This document shows, piece after piece, positions 1 through 6,069 of a stretch of 10,239 nt of DNA. Source of the stretch: JAUWVG01 sp964633715 (GTDB lineage: Bacteria; Acidobacteriota; Aminicenantia; Aminicenantales; Aminicenantaceae). A model generated the notes under the pieces. That model did not search any database, was not told the origin of the DNA, and was given only the letters and a program-made list of their open reading frames with translations. Positions within the stretch are counted from its first letter, which is position 1. Each line of letters starts with the position of its first letter. The DNA lies in contig CAZWHQ010000081.1 in NCBI GenBank assembly GCA_964633715.1, positions 1 to 10,239 on the forward strand, read 5' to 3'. Position numbers and translations under genes: made by a program.

Positions 1-6
1 AAGCTA

Positions 7-696
7 TTATTGTTGTTCTAATCGGACCTTAAGTAGGAAAACGATCTCCTTTCTTAGATTGATTTTGGCCCAGTCCTTTTGCTTTTCATACAGAAGTTCA
101 CCCATGCCAGAAAGGATGTTGCGGTCACTGAGAGATTCAACGAAGGCGATGCATTTTTTTAGATGGTCTTTGATATTTGTCGCGGTCCGCTTCTCCACGA
201 TTTCATCGTTGATCGGCCACCTATTTTTCAAGAAATACCATATATCGTAAACATCTCGATGGGCTGTTTTAGTCCGTTCTAGAACAGCCACCAGTTTGTG
301 AGCGAACATATCTTCTCTGACCATTATCAGCATAGGAATACCGAGATAATTCTTGAGCTCATAACTGGATCCGAAGACTCTTTGGTTGATCTCCACTTTG
401 ATATTCTGGGCTTTTTCGTTATAGGAAAGGACAAACAGCAGAGTGTTCTTTTTTCTGTACTTTTCCTTTATGGTTCCGTATTCATGGAGGATTCTTTCAA
501 TCTTCTCGAAAACAAAGGCCTTTTTTTCTTTGTTCAATAGATCAAAATCAAGATCTACTGAAAAGCGGCCGAGATCGTAAAAGAGATTCGCCGCTGTTCT
601 ACCTTTAAAACCCAGCATAGGGCCCAAAGAGGAATCGGTATAGATGTCCTTCAATATCTGAAGCAGTATCGTTTTATGGACGTTCCGATCAAGCAT
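7..696 (-). CDS. abiEii: AbiEii-family nucleotidyltransferase toxin (left AbiE pair)
   Basis: A 229-residue protein of the AbiEii/AbiGii (DUF1814) nucleotidyltransferase family, the toxin half of AbiE abortive-infection/toxin-antitoxin systems. Members transfer nucleotides to cellular targets (tRNA in characterised relatives) and arrest growth. Seen: the motif I region KGRTAANLFYDLGRFSVDLDF (about residues 31-51) gives the metal-binding pair D48/D50; the third acidic position is probably E102 in KVEIN; K134 lies in the helix EDMFAHKL; and RDVYD (147-151) matches the conserved late motif. The motif I glycine pair is GR rather than GG/GS, so nucleotide binding may be altered. At 229 residues it is shorter than the 281-residue copy at the right end of the window. 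The start overlaps the end of the upstream antitoxin by 8 bp, indicating translational coupling. The family call is firm; activity and target are inferred. Confidence 0.85.
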   Translation of the reverse strand: MLDRNVHKTILLQILKDIYTDSSLGPMLGFKGRTAANLFYDLGRFSVDLDFDLLNKEKKAFVFEKIERILHEYGTIKEKYRKKNTLLFVLSYNEKAQNIKVEINQRVFGSSYELKNYLGIPMLIMVREDMFAHKLVAVLERTKTAHRDVYDIWYFLKNRWPINDEIVEKRTATNIKDHLKKCIAFVESLSDRNILSGMGELLYEKQKDWAKINLRKEIVFLLKVRLEQQ

Positions 697-1267
697 CTTT
701 GGTTAGTTTATGATACGAATTCAATCTCTTTGTCATGGCTTTGTTGTTATATATGGCAAGCATTTCAAAACAAATATCCCATTTTATGGATGACAAATTG
801 TCGAAATGATAATTCTTGTTCAAATAGATCGTGTCCAAGAAAGCCCTTTCTTTGGATGCTATGCTGTAGTTGCCTTTTTTCTCAATGCCGAACGTGTTCA
901 TCAAAATTACATTCTTCATCCGGTGAAAAACGTAGGTATGACCGTCGCAAAGAATCTCCCGGCTTAAGTAGCTGATTACAAAGATCTGGTCATAATGCTG
1001 GAAAACAATGCCTTCCCTGGACAAAACGGTTTCCAGACTGATATAGGCTGGCGTGAAGATCTTATTTGCCAGTTCCAACTTGTCGTAATTCTTGTCCTTG
1101 GCGTAGATACCTTTTCGAATCGGGTATAGCTTGCCCATTTTCGTATAACGATACACGCGTTTTTTTGTCAGCTTGACATCGGTTTCTTTCCAAATTAAAG
1201 AAAGCTCTTTGAATGTAAAGACCGTGTTACTTGTACGAAGCAGAGTTGAGATATAATCTTTTTCCAT
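689..1267 (-). CDS. abiEi: AbiEi-type antitoxin / winged-helix autorepressor (left AbiE pair)
   Basis: A 192-residue protein placed directly upstream of, and overlapping, the AbiEii-type toxin. The N-terminal 60 residues look like a winged helix-turn-helix: FTFKELSLIWKE, then TKKRVYRYTKMGKL, and a wing strand YPIRKGIYA at about 48-56. The rest carries the AbiEi-like core ELANKIFTPAYISLETVLSREG, which aligns residue for residue in pattern with the antitoxin at 8623-9255 (K-I-[FY]-x-P-[AS]-Y-[IV]-S-L-E-[ST]-x-L-S). In known AbiE systems this protein represses its own promoter and neutralises the toxin without tight binding (type IV). The ATG at 1267 has no convincing Shine-Dalgarno sequence, but it gives a complete N-terminal domain and sits about 30 nt below a predicted transcription start. 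The role is inferred from fold and position; sequence divergence makes the exact subfamily uncertain. Confidence 0.8.
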   Translation of the reverse strand: MEKDYISTLLRTSNTVFTFKELSLIWKETDVKLTKKRVYRYTKMGKLYPIRKGIYAKDKNYDKLELANKIFTPAYISLETVLSREGIVFQHYDQIFVISYLSREILCDGHTYVFHRMKNVILMNTFGIEKKGNYSIASKERAFLDTIYLNKNYHFDNLSSIKWDICFEMLAIYNNKAMTKRLNSYHKLTKDA

Positions 1268-1278
1268 ATTTATGAACC

Positions 1279-1304
1279 AAAGGTGCCCAAATATGGGTAC
1301 CTTT
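1279..1304. promoter_or_regulatory. Inverted-repeat operator candidate of the left abiE pair
   Basis: Two 10-bp arms, AAAGGTGCCC (1279-1288) and GGGTACCTTT (1295-1304), pair with one mismatch around a 6-bp AT spacer. The repeat abuts the predicted -10 and covers the predicted start site of the minus-strand abiEi promoter, so a protein bound here would block transcription. AbiEi proteins are known to bind inverted repeats in their own promoters. It could also act as a hairpin in the 5' leader. That AbiEi is the binder is an inference. Confidence 0.5.
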
Positions 1305-1332
1305 AGTTTAAATTATTACACGTAAATGTCAA
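1305..1332 (-). promoter_or_regulatory. Predicted sigma70-type promoter of the left abiE pair
   Basis: On the minus strand a perfect -35 TTGACA (1327-1332) is followed after 16 nt by TAAACT (1305-1310, four of six matches to TATAAT). The start of transcription would fall near 1298, giving a leader of roughly 30 nt before the abiEi ATG. The inverted repeat at 1279-1304 lies across the expected start point. Confidence 0.55.
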
Positions 1333-1524
1333 GTCATATTTTAAGAAAACTCTACAAAAAAGATCATAACTGCATCCACACATCCCTGCACAACCTAATG
1401 CAAACAAAGTTGTATATAGTGTCACTATTTGTAAAGCCTACTTAACATAAATCCAGTGTAAAAAATGGGAAGCTGGATAAAATGTCTAAAATTACTGTTC
1501 CAATTGGCAAAATAGAACAACATT

Positions 1525-1559
1525 AATCAATTGATTTACTTGTTGCTGGCAATTATAAT
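1525..1559 (+). promoter_or_regulatory. hicBA promoter with palindrome over the -35
   Basis: TTGATT (1531-1536) and a perfect TATAAT (1554-1559) are separated by 17 nt, placing transcription start near 1566, about 28 nt before the hicB ATG. The -35 forms the right half of a 12-bp perfect palindrome, AATCAA/TTGATT (1525-1536), a possible operator. The HicB here is short and shows no DNA-binding domain of its own, so the identity of any repressor is open. Confidence 0.55.
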
Positions 1560-1593
1560 TTAAATATATCCTGCATCGCTCAGGAGGCCGACC

Positions 1594-1815
1594 ATGTCAC
1601 ACAGATTTAATGCTGTTATAACAAAGGAAGAAAACTGGTATGTTGCCCTGTGTATCGAACTCGGAGTAGCCAGCCAAGGAAAAACCGTAGAGGATGCAAA
1701 AAAAAACCTCAAGGAAGCCGTCGAGCTTTACATCGAAAGCTTCGGGACTGATGATCTCCCTGAAAGCAAAGAAGAAGTAATGCTTTATCCACTTGAGATC
1801 GTTATAAATGCCTAG
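1594..1815 (+). CDS. hicB: HicB-family antitoxin (short form)
   Basis: A 73-residue HicB-like antitoxin with the partial RNase H-type fold that occludes HicA. Seen: an opening strand RFNAVITKEE, then WYVALCIELGVASQGKTVEDAKKNLKEAVELYIES, the usual W-[YV]-x-A-x-C/x-E-L-G-V-x-x-Q-G-x-[TS]-x-E-E/D-A core. The protein stops soon after this core and lacks the C-terminal HTH or ribbon-helix-helix module that longer HicB proteins use for autorepression. A strong AGGAGG lies 6 nt before the ATG and fixes the start. The gene precedes and overlaps hicA by 8 bp, so the order is antitoxin first, the reverse of the E. coli hicAB order. The family is clear; whether it regulates its promoter is unknown. Confidence 0.9.
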   Translation: MSHRFNAVITKEENWYVALCIELGVASQGKTVEDAKKNLKEAVELYIESFGTDDLPESKEEVMLYPLEIVINA

Positions 1816-2029
1816 GCTTCCTGTATTATCTGGAAAAGAACTTATAAAAACACTCATAAAAGCTGGTTTCCACGAAGTACGTCAAAAAGGAAGCCTTGTG
1901 AGTTTACAAAAGGATGAATTCAAAACTGTGGTCCCCCTTCATGACGAACTGTCACGAGGTACCCTCTTAGCGATTTTAAAACAATGCGGATTAAGTCGAG
2001 ATGAATTATTAGATTTGCTCGCTAAATAA
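1808..2029 (+). CDS. hicA: HicA-family mRNA interferase toxin with catalytic His replaced by Leu
   Basis: A 73-residue HicA (YcfA-like) protein with a dsRBD-like fold, normally a ribosome-independent mRNA endonuclease. Seen: an N-terminal helix SGKELIKTLIKAGFHEVRQ, then KGSLVSLQKDEFKTVVPLHDELSRGTLLAILKQCGLSRDELLDLL. The second half, with P-L-H and GTL-x-x-IL-x-Q-x-GLS, is a very good match to the family. In HicA the strand after the first helix normally reads G-S-H, and that His is the catalytic residue. Here it is G28-S29-L30, encoded by CTT at 1895-1897, one base from CAT. The retained H45 of PLH is not the catalytic one. The protein is therefore probably an inactivated or weakened toxin, though a sequencing error at one base cannot be excluded. 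It overlaps hicB by 8 bp, so translation is likely coupled. Confidence 0.88.
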   Translation: MPRLPVLSGKELIKTLIKAGFHEVRQKGSLVSLQKDEFKTVVPLHDELSRGTLLAILKQCGLSRDELLDLLAK

Positions 2030-2042
2030 AGGCACCTTTATT
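2025..2042. repeat. 18-bp palindrome at the hicA stop codon
   Basis: AATAAAGG (2025-2032) and CCTTTATT (2035-2042) are perfect inverted arms around CA, overlapping the hicA TAA. The loop is too small and the arms too AU-rich for a classical terminator, and no T tract follows, so it could be a weak mRNA 3' structure or a protein site. Its GGCACCTTT half also occurs on the minus strand in the left abiE operator repeat. Confidence 0.35.
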
Positions 2043-2057
2043 GATGACGCTACATTA

Positions 2058-2091
2058 GATATAGTTGACTCTCTATTCCGTTGTCTATATC
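2058..2091 (+). promoter_or_regulatory. Weak promoter candidate for the DUF1080 lipoprotein
   Basis: TTGACT (2065-2070) and TATATC (2086-2091) are spaced by 15 nt, shorter than ideal. The elements are bracketed by 7-bp inverted arms GATATAG (2058-2064) and CTATATC (2085-2091). The coding start follows about 30 nt downstream. Supporting evidence is only the fit to consensus. Confidence 0.3.
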
Positions 2092-2120
2092 CTTGTGCAG
2101 AGATAAAAGGGAGAAAAAAT

Positions 2121-2822
2121 ATGTATAAAAAAATGCTTTTAATTTGTTTGGTTTTGAGTTTTGTTTGTTTGTCGATGATAGGATGTGCACAGGATCAGCC
2201 CATCCCTCCGACCAGTCATCCCGATGTCAGCTCCTGGCAGGATTTATTCGATGCAGATCTATCCAATGCCATATATCCTGAAGGGATCTGGACTTTTGCA
2301 GACAGCATCCTTACGGCCAGTGAAGATCAGGCGATTTGGAGTCAGAAAAGCTACGACAACTTTATCATCGATCTGGAATTTAAGACAGCCTCGGGGACAA
2401 ACAGCGGTGTTATCGTCTATACTTCAGATATGGACAACTGGATTCCCAATTCGGTCGAGATCCAAATCGCAGACGATTACCACGAAAAGTGGGCCTCATC
2501 ACCGGCGACCTGGCACTGCGGAGCCGCTTTCGGCCACCTCGCTCCTGCAAAAAGTTTAGTCAAAAAGCCCGGCGAATGGAACCGCTTCACCATCACATGT
2601 ATCGATAAAAAAATCTATGTGATGCTCAACGGCGAGCAGGTGACAGAGCTGGATATGAGTCTTTGGACATCGGCTAAAACAAATCCGGATGGCAGCGAGA
2701 TCCCAGGCTGGCTGAGCAAATCCCTCGCTGAACTGCCTACCCAAGGCCACATCGGTTTTCAAGGCAAACACGCCGGCGCCCCCATTTATTTCCGCAACAT
2801 CAAGATCCAGGAGCTGCAATAA
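2121..2822 (+). CDS. DUF1080-family lipoprotein (3-keto-disaccharide hydrolase-like)
   Basis: A 233-residue secreted lipoprotein. The N terminus has Lys at 3-4, a hydrophobic stretch MLLICLVLSFVCLSMIG and Cys22 in a lipobox-like MIGC; Ala at +2 would send it to the outer membrane. Residues about 38-233 form one DUF1080 domain, a concanavalin/LamG-like jelly roll. The opening WQDLFDADL, the central SGVIVYTSDMDNWIPNSVEIQIADDYHEKW, the late GEWNRFTITCIDKKIYVMLNGEQVTELD and the end GHIGFQGKHAGAPIYFRNIKIQEL are all characteristic. Some family members hydrolyse 3-keto-glycosides after a dehydrogenase oxidises the sugar, so a role in glycoside breakdown at the cell surface is plausible. GGGAG lies 7 nt before the ATG. 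The gene stands alone and converges on the neighbouring aldo/keto reductase pseudogene with 4 bp between stops. Family is secure; substrate is unknown. Confidence 0.85.
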   Translation: MYKKMLLICLVLSFVCLSMIGCAQDQPIPPTSHPDVSSWQDLFDADLSNAIYPEGIWTFADSILTASEDQAIWSQKSYDNFIIDLEFKTASGTNSGVIVYTSDMDNWIPNSVEIQIADDYHEKWASSPATWHCGAAFGHLAPAKSLVKKPGEWNRFTITCIDKKIYVMLNGEQVTELDMSLWTSAKTNPDGSEIPGWLSKSLAELPTQGHIGFQGKHAGAPIYFRNIKIQELQ

Positions 2823-2826
2823 AGGT

Positions 2827-3317
2827 TTAGCCATTCTCGAGGACAGCGGCCAGTTCCAGGGCCCTGCTCCGGACATCGAAACCAAATGTGCATTTTACAG
2901 GACAGGCAGCACAGTCCTTGCAGGCCCATTCATTTGGATTTCAACCTTTAATTGTTCCCAAAGCTTTGTCCGGTTGTCCATGACCAAAGGCATACATATA
3001 GGCCCGCATGTAGGGCTCATGACGGGCGGTTTCGACCCGGTCAATGGAGAGGAGATAATAGATGTCGACATAATCGAGTTTGAGGCGTTTAAGGCTCCCT
3101 TCGATGGACTCTTCAATCAGACCGGGGACGGTTCTTGAACACGTCTCCCAGGAGCCGTTCGTGGTTCCGTTCGGCGTATCCGCTTGAGGTATGGATGTGG
3201 ATGATCCCCTCGTCCAGAGCCGTTGGGTGAACATCCTTTCAGAATCGAAGCCCCGGCAATTCCCGCAAACCCAGCTTTAAGAAATTCGCGCCGGGATGTG
3301 CGCGGGATTTTTATCAT
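2827..3317 (-). pseudogene. Decayed Tat-exported aldo/keto reductase with Cys-rich C-terminal tail
   Basis: Pieces of one aldo/keto reductase lie in order but in three reading frames. At 3231-3317 is the start and Tat signal (SRREFLKAGFAGIAGAS). At 3122-3220, in a second frame, is ALDEGIIHIHTSSGYAERNH and RLLGDVFKNRPR, the strand-1/active-site region. At 2944-3123, in the third frame, is SLKRLKLDYVDIYYLLSID followed at once by YMRAYMYAFGH. A TGA at 2941-2943 interrupts it. At 2830-2940, same frame, is NPNEWACKDCAACPVKCTFG, a C-x2-C-x2-C-x3-C cluster-type tail ending at TAA 2827-2829. About 160 codons remain where such proteins usually have 370-400. Material is missing after the signal, before GLIEES, and between ETARHEP and YMRAYMYA, where most of the barrel should be. 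The residue at the catalytic His position reads Leu (YYLLS). No functional enzyme is possible. Confidence 0.8.
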
Positions 3318-3328
3318 CAGCGGAATCC

Positions 3329-4747
3329 TTACTCTTTTTCCGGTGTAATGTCGATGCCTGCGATGAGGTTGGGGGCTGAGGCTTCGAGCTCAAAGGTGAT
3401 CCTGAGCTGCGTTCCTGATTCTTTGGATTGAATCAAAAGCTCGGCATTGAATTCCCCTGTTTTTTTAGCTCCCAAAAGCTCGATCTCGCCCATCATTTCG
3501 TGGACTTGTTTAAAGACAGACAGGTGCTCCTCCATGGGAAAATGATTGATGAAAGCAGGCGTACAGTTCTCTTTAAGGAATTGTTGAACATAATCCAAGT
3601 CCTGCCGGTTTATGGCGTCCAGAATAGCACTGGCACGGCGGCCTGTAGCTGAATCGGGCAGCCCCCAATTTGTGGCCCCTGAAGAGCTTTGATTGATCTC
3701 CCGCGCCTTTATTTCCTCGGGCTCTTCTCCTTTAAGGATTCGGGATATTTGCCGCCCGATGGTTTCCGCACTGACGTTGCCAAAGGAATTGGTCGCCACA
3801 ATGATGTAGTTCTTCTCTAGCGGGTACTCGAAGACAACAGAATTGAACCCAAAATCATTTCCTCCTGCATAGGCCATGGCCCTTCCCTGAGGATCGACCA
3901 TTTTTTCTTTGGATTTTTCAGAGAGGACCTTATCGGTTTGCAGGGCCAAAATCCATTTGTAAAGCTCCCCTACTGAAGAGACCATCCCCCCTCCACCGAT
4001 AAGCGCCCAGGTCATGTGCGGCCAGTAATAGGGTGAATTTATTTCTCCGATCTTTCGACCTTCGTATCCGACAGCCACCTCGTCTTCTGCCCACAGGCGG
4101 TCCCTGTAAAAACCCGTCCGGTCCATCCCCGCCGGTTCGAATAAATTTTCCTTGAGAAAAGTTGTGTAAGATTGTTCAGAGACAAGCTCAATAATTATTG
4201 CGAGCAGCCCGTAGCCGGAGTTGGAATAGGCCTGCTGCGAACCGGGTTTAAAGCGGAGCTTCTGGTCAAGGATCGTCTCTAACGCTTTATCTCTATCCAT
4301 CTCCTCGAAATCGCCGCGTGTGTCATGATATTCATGAAAACCGGCTGTGTGTTCGAGAACCTGCTCAACGGTTATGGCCGCTTTGTCCTCAGGGATATCC
4401 TTGAAAAAAGTGGAGAGAGGATCGCTGAGTTTAAGTTTTCCCAAATCTTCCAGTTTGAGGATGGCCGCCCGTGTAAACCGTTTGGTGATGGATCCTATAT
4501 CGAATACGGTATCTTTATCGACCGGGATGTTTTTTTCCCTGTCGGCCAATCCATATCCCTTTTGGAGGATCACTTCTCCTCCCTTTACTACCATTGCAGC
4601 TCCAGAGAAGCCGGCTTCGACGGCTGTGAGGATATAATCGTTCATTTTTTTCTTCAGGGTGTTATTTGGATCGACTTGAACGGGATAAATTTGGCTTATA
4701 AAAAATAAAAGCAAAAAAGCACAAAGGGGGCATCTTTTTCGGATCAT
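3329..4747 (-). CDS. Exported serine hydrolase, class C beta-lactamase-like fold (PF00144)
   Basis: A serine beta-lactamase/D-alanyl-D-alanine carboxypeptidase-type hydrolase of about 472 residues. The start is set at 4747 because GGAGG lies exactly 5 nt before that ATG and the product opens with a clean signal peptide (MIRKRCPLCAFLLLFFISQ). An in-frame ATG at 4759 would add MEGK and consume the ribosome site. Seen (numbered from 4747): S86-I-T-K89, the nucleophile and general base; Y174-S-N176, the second motif; EHTAGFHEYHD between them as in esterase-like members; and GGGGMVSS. The third motif, usually KTG or HxG, appears as YAGGNDFGFNS. After about residue 345 there is a separate domain (AILDAINRQDLDYVQQFLKE to the end) that I do not recognise. 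The cell location is periplasm. Substrate cannot be told: this family includes peptidases, esterases and amidases as well as lactamases. Confidence 0.85.
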   Translation of the reverse strand: MIRKRCPLCAFLLLFFISQIYPVQVDPNNTLKKKMNDYILTAVEAGFSGAAMVVKGGEVILQKGYGLADREKNIPVDKDTVFDIGSITKRFTRAAILKLEDLGKLKLSDPLSTFFKDIPEDKAAITVEQVLEHTAGFHEYHDTRGDFEEMDRDKALETILDQKLRFKPGSQQAYSNSGYGLLAIIIELVSEQSYTTFLKENLFEPAGMDRTGFYRDRLWAEDEVAVGYEGRKIGEINSPYYWPHMTWALIGGGGMVSSVGELYKWILALQTDKVLSEKSKEKMVDPQGRAMAYAGGNDFGFNSVVFEYPLEKNYIIVATNSFGNVSAETIGRQISRILKGEEPEEIKAREINQSSSGATNWGLPDSATGRRASAILDAINRQDLDYVQQFLKENCTPAFINHFPMEEHLSVFKQVHEMMGEIELLGAKKTGEFNAELLIQSKESGTQLRITFELEASAPNLIAGIDITPEKE

Positions 4748-5031
4748 TTTTCCCTCCATTTTTTTCCTGATCTAGGAAATTCTAATTCTTTCCAATTTTT
4801 TTGGCAATTATAGTCAGTAAATATTTTTTCTTCCGATGAAAAGCAGCTGTCTATTATTACAACCGGCATGAACTACTCGTTAGAGAGATGGAGAACAGGG
4901 GTTATGCGCACCGCTCGCTTCTCGATAAGCGGAAGGCCAAAGGACAGGAAAGACAGGATGTTTTTCTCGACAGTCCGGAAAGGCAGAGGGAGATACTCAA
5001 AGAAAAATCCTGCACGTGCTTCCTTTGTACA
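4748..5031. other. Intergenic region upstream of the serine hydrolase
   Basis: No gene that I can support. On the minus strand TATAAT occurs at 4807-4812 and could be the -10 of the serine hydrolase promoter, but no good -35 lies 16-18 nt upstream. The part nearest the membrane protein (about 4880-5031) is less AT-rich and has open frames on both strands that lack family features; it may be decayed coding sequence. Confidence 0.35.
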
Positions 5032-5574
5032 TCAGCTCTGAATCCGGAACAGAACGGGCCAGAGGAGCATGTCCAGAACCGCCGTGTGGAAGGCAAAGGT
5101 GGCGCTTCCCGCTACTGCCAGCCAGAAGAAAAATCCGGGATCTCGGGGCTGGAGGGTGAGCAAGGCCCAGACCAGGGCGCAGGAAAAGAGCCCGACCAGT
5201 AAAAGAACTGTTCTTACGGCTATCCACCGGCCGGTGCTGGGATTGGCGATCCAGGCCGAGGTGAGCGGCATCCACAGGGCCGAAGGGACAAGAATACCCA
5301 GGAAGATCACATGGAACAGGCTGAATCCGAACCTGTTGGCAATTTGGGCCACTTCAGGGGCTATCCTGAAGAGAATAAAGTAGAGGAAGGCAAAATAGCC
5401 CAGAGCTGACAGGAACATGGAGACGGTGTAGATTGGCCGGAGCCACATGGGTACACCGCCCCAGAGCGCATTTGCAGCGTCCGGAATTCTTCTGAATTGT
5501 AAAATATAGCTGCCGATGACAGCTCCGCCGCCGATTCCGTTGATGACCAAAAGAATGGTTTGTTGAGTGCTCAT
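5032..5574 (-). CDS. Integral membrane protein with five predicted helices, function unknown
   Basis: A 180-residue hydrophobic protein that I cannot assign to a family. Five membrane segments are visible at about residues 7-27, 42-70, 83-108, 117-141 and 147-176, with short loops. Polar or charged marks include QFRRIPDAANALWGG between helices 1 and 2, RIAPEVAQIANRFG between 2 and 3, and NPSTGRW between 3 and 4. Tryptophans at membrane edges are frequent. Five helices and NPSTGRW invite comparison with TspO/MBR proteins, but the defining TspO residues are not obvious, so I do not call it that. GGAGGG lies about 6 nt before the ATG, fixing the start. The gene is on the same strand as the serine hydrolase downstream, separated by 284 bp, so they are probably not one operon. 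A plasma membrane location is certain from composition; no function is claimed. Confidence 0.7.
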   Translation of the reverse strand: MSTQQTILLVINGIGGGAVIGSYILQFRRIPDAANALWGGVPMWLRPIYTVSMFLSALGYFAFLYFILFRIAPEVAQIANRFGFSLFHVIFLGILVPSALWMPLTSAWIANPSTGRWIAVRTVLLLVGLFSCALVWALLTLQPRDPGFFFWLAVAGSATFAFHTAVLDMLLWPVLFRIQS

Positions 5575-5778
5575 TTTATCCCTCCGTTCTGGACGATTTT
5601 TTCACAGCGTTTTCATCCTCATATCTTCTTATTCTTTTTTATTATTGTTTTCCCGGAAAATACTATATTGAAGACATAATTATAATGCAATCGATAAATC
5701 AGAAAAAACAGCAGATGGGAGCTAAGGAGAAGAATTTTCAGATATATTCAAACAGCTTTTTAGAAAATTAATCTAATC

Positions 5779-5813
5779 TTGACAGCCATCTTGTTTGTAC
5801 AGTATCATGTACA
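5779..5813 (+). promoter_or_regulatory. yefM-yoeB promoter with TGTACA double operator
   Basis: A perfect -35 TTGACA (5779-5784) and TATCAT (5803-5808, five of six) are separated by 18 nt. Two TGTACA hexamers, 5796-5801 and 5808-5813, flank and overlap the -10 with centres exactly 12 bp apart. The E. coli yefM-yoeB operator is known to consist of long and short palindromes with TGTACA cores at the same 12-bp spacing, bound by YefM and the YefM-YoeB complex. The second hexamer sits in a longer 8-bp palindrome, ATGTACAT. Predicted transcription start is near 5815, only a few bases before the yefM ATG. Confidence 0.8.
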
Positions 5814-5817
5814 TATC

Positions 5818-6069
5818 ATGAAAGCCATCACATATACGGAAGCCCGTGAGAAGCTGGCCTCGACTATCAAAAGTGTCTGCGAAGACCACGCCCCTGTCAT
5901 CGTGACAAAACGCCGGGACAAAGCTGTGGTGATTATGTCTCTGGACGACTATGAATCCCTGGTGGAGACATCCTATCTGCTGAAGAGCCCCAAAAACGCA
6001 AGAAGACTTTTCGAATCCATTAAAGAACTCGAAGAAGGCAGAGGTAAGGAGAAAAAACTCAAAGAGTGA
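5818..6069 (+). CDS. yefM: YefM antitoxin (Phd/YefM family)
   Basis: An 83-residue antitoxin that binds YoeB and the operator just upstream. The start MKAITYTEAREKLASTIKSV is the classic YefM opening; it is followed by CEDHAPVIVTKRRDKAVVIMSLDDYESLVETSYLL, the Phd/YefM DNA-binding fold, and by a charged C-terminal tail (ARRLFESIKELEEGRGKEK) that would wrap the toxin. A longer reading from a TTG at 5779 exists but would be translated across the promoter and operator, so the ATG at 5818 is chosen. That ATG has no Shine-Dalgarno sequence and lies within a few bases of the predicted transcription start, so the mRNA may be leaderless or nearly so. It overlaps yoeB by 4 bp (GTGA). Identification is very secure. 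Confidence 0.95.
   Translation: MKAITYTEAREKLASTIKSVCEDHAPVIVTKRRDKAVVIMSLDDYESLVETSYLLKSPKNARRLFESIKELEEGRGKEKKLKE

Larger units (their letters stand above)
1305..1593. other. Divergent intergenic region between left abiE and hicBA
   Basis: AT-rich gap with no convincing gene on either strand. It holds the minus-strand abiE promoter at its left end and the plus-strand hicB promoter at its right end. Between them is a 13-bp perfect palindrome, ATAGTG-T-CACTAT (1416-1428), not tied to a recognisable promoter. No transposase remnant, tRNA or GC-rich terminator is visible. Confidence 0.6.

Noticed and set aside
676..975. Plus-strand open frame antisense to the left abiEi
   Set aside because: Cys/Ser-rich low-complexity reading opposite a gene with clear operon structure.
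2941..3234. Independent small genes at 2941-3234 and 3117-3317 on the minus strand
   Set aside because: They are frame fragments of one decayed aldo/keto reductase, as shown by ordered family segments across all three frames.
4325..4708. Plus-strand 127-codon open frame
   Set aside because: Antisense to the serine hydrolase in the stretch encoding SxxK, so it is a shadow.
4888..5202. Plus-strand open frame of about 100 codons rich in Glu, Gln and Arg
   Set aside because: Its second half is antisense to the membrane protein gene, no ribosome site precedes it, and the composition is that of an out-of-frame reading.
5069..5383. Plus-strand open frame inside the membrane protein gene
   Set aside because: It lies wholly antisense to a well-supported gene and shows no family features.
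5648..5660. 13-bp palindrome TTTTCC-C-GGAAAA as a terminator or operator
   Set aside because: Too short a stem with no U tract and not placed against a recognisable promoter.
5779..5817. Longer yefM starting at TTG 5779
   Set aside because: It would place the start codon on the -35 and translate through the operator; the family begins at MKAITYTEAR.
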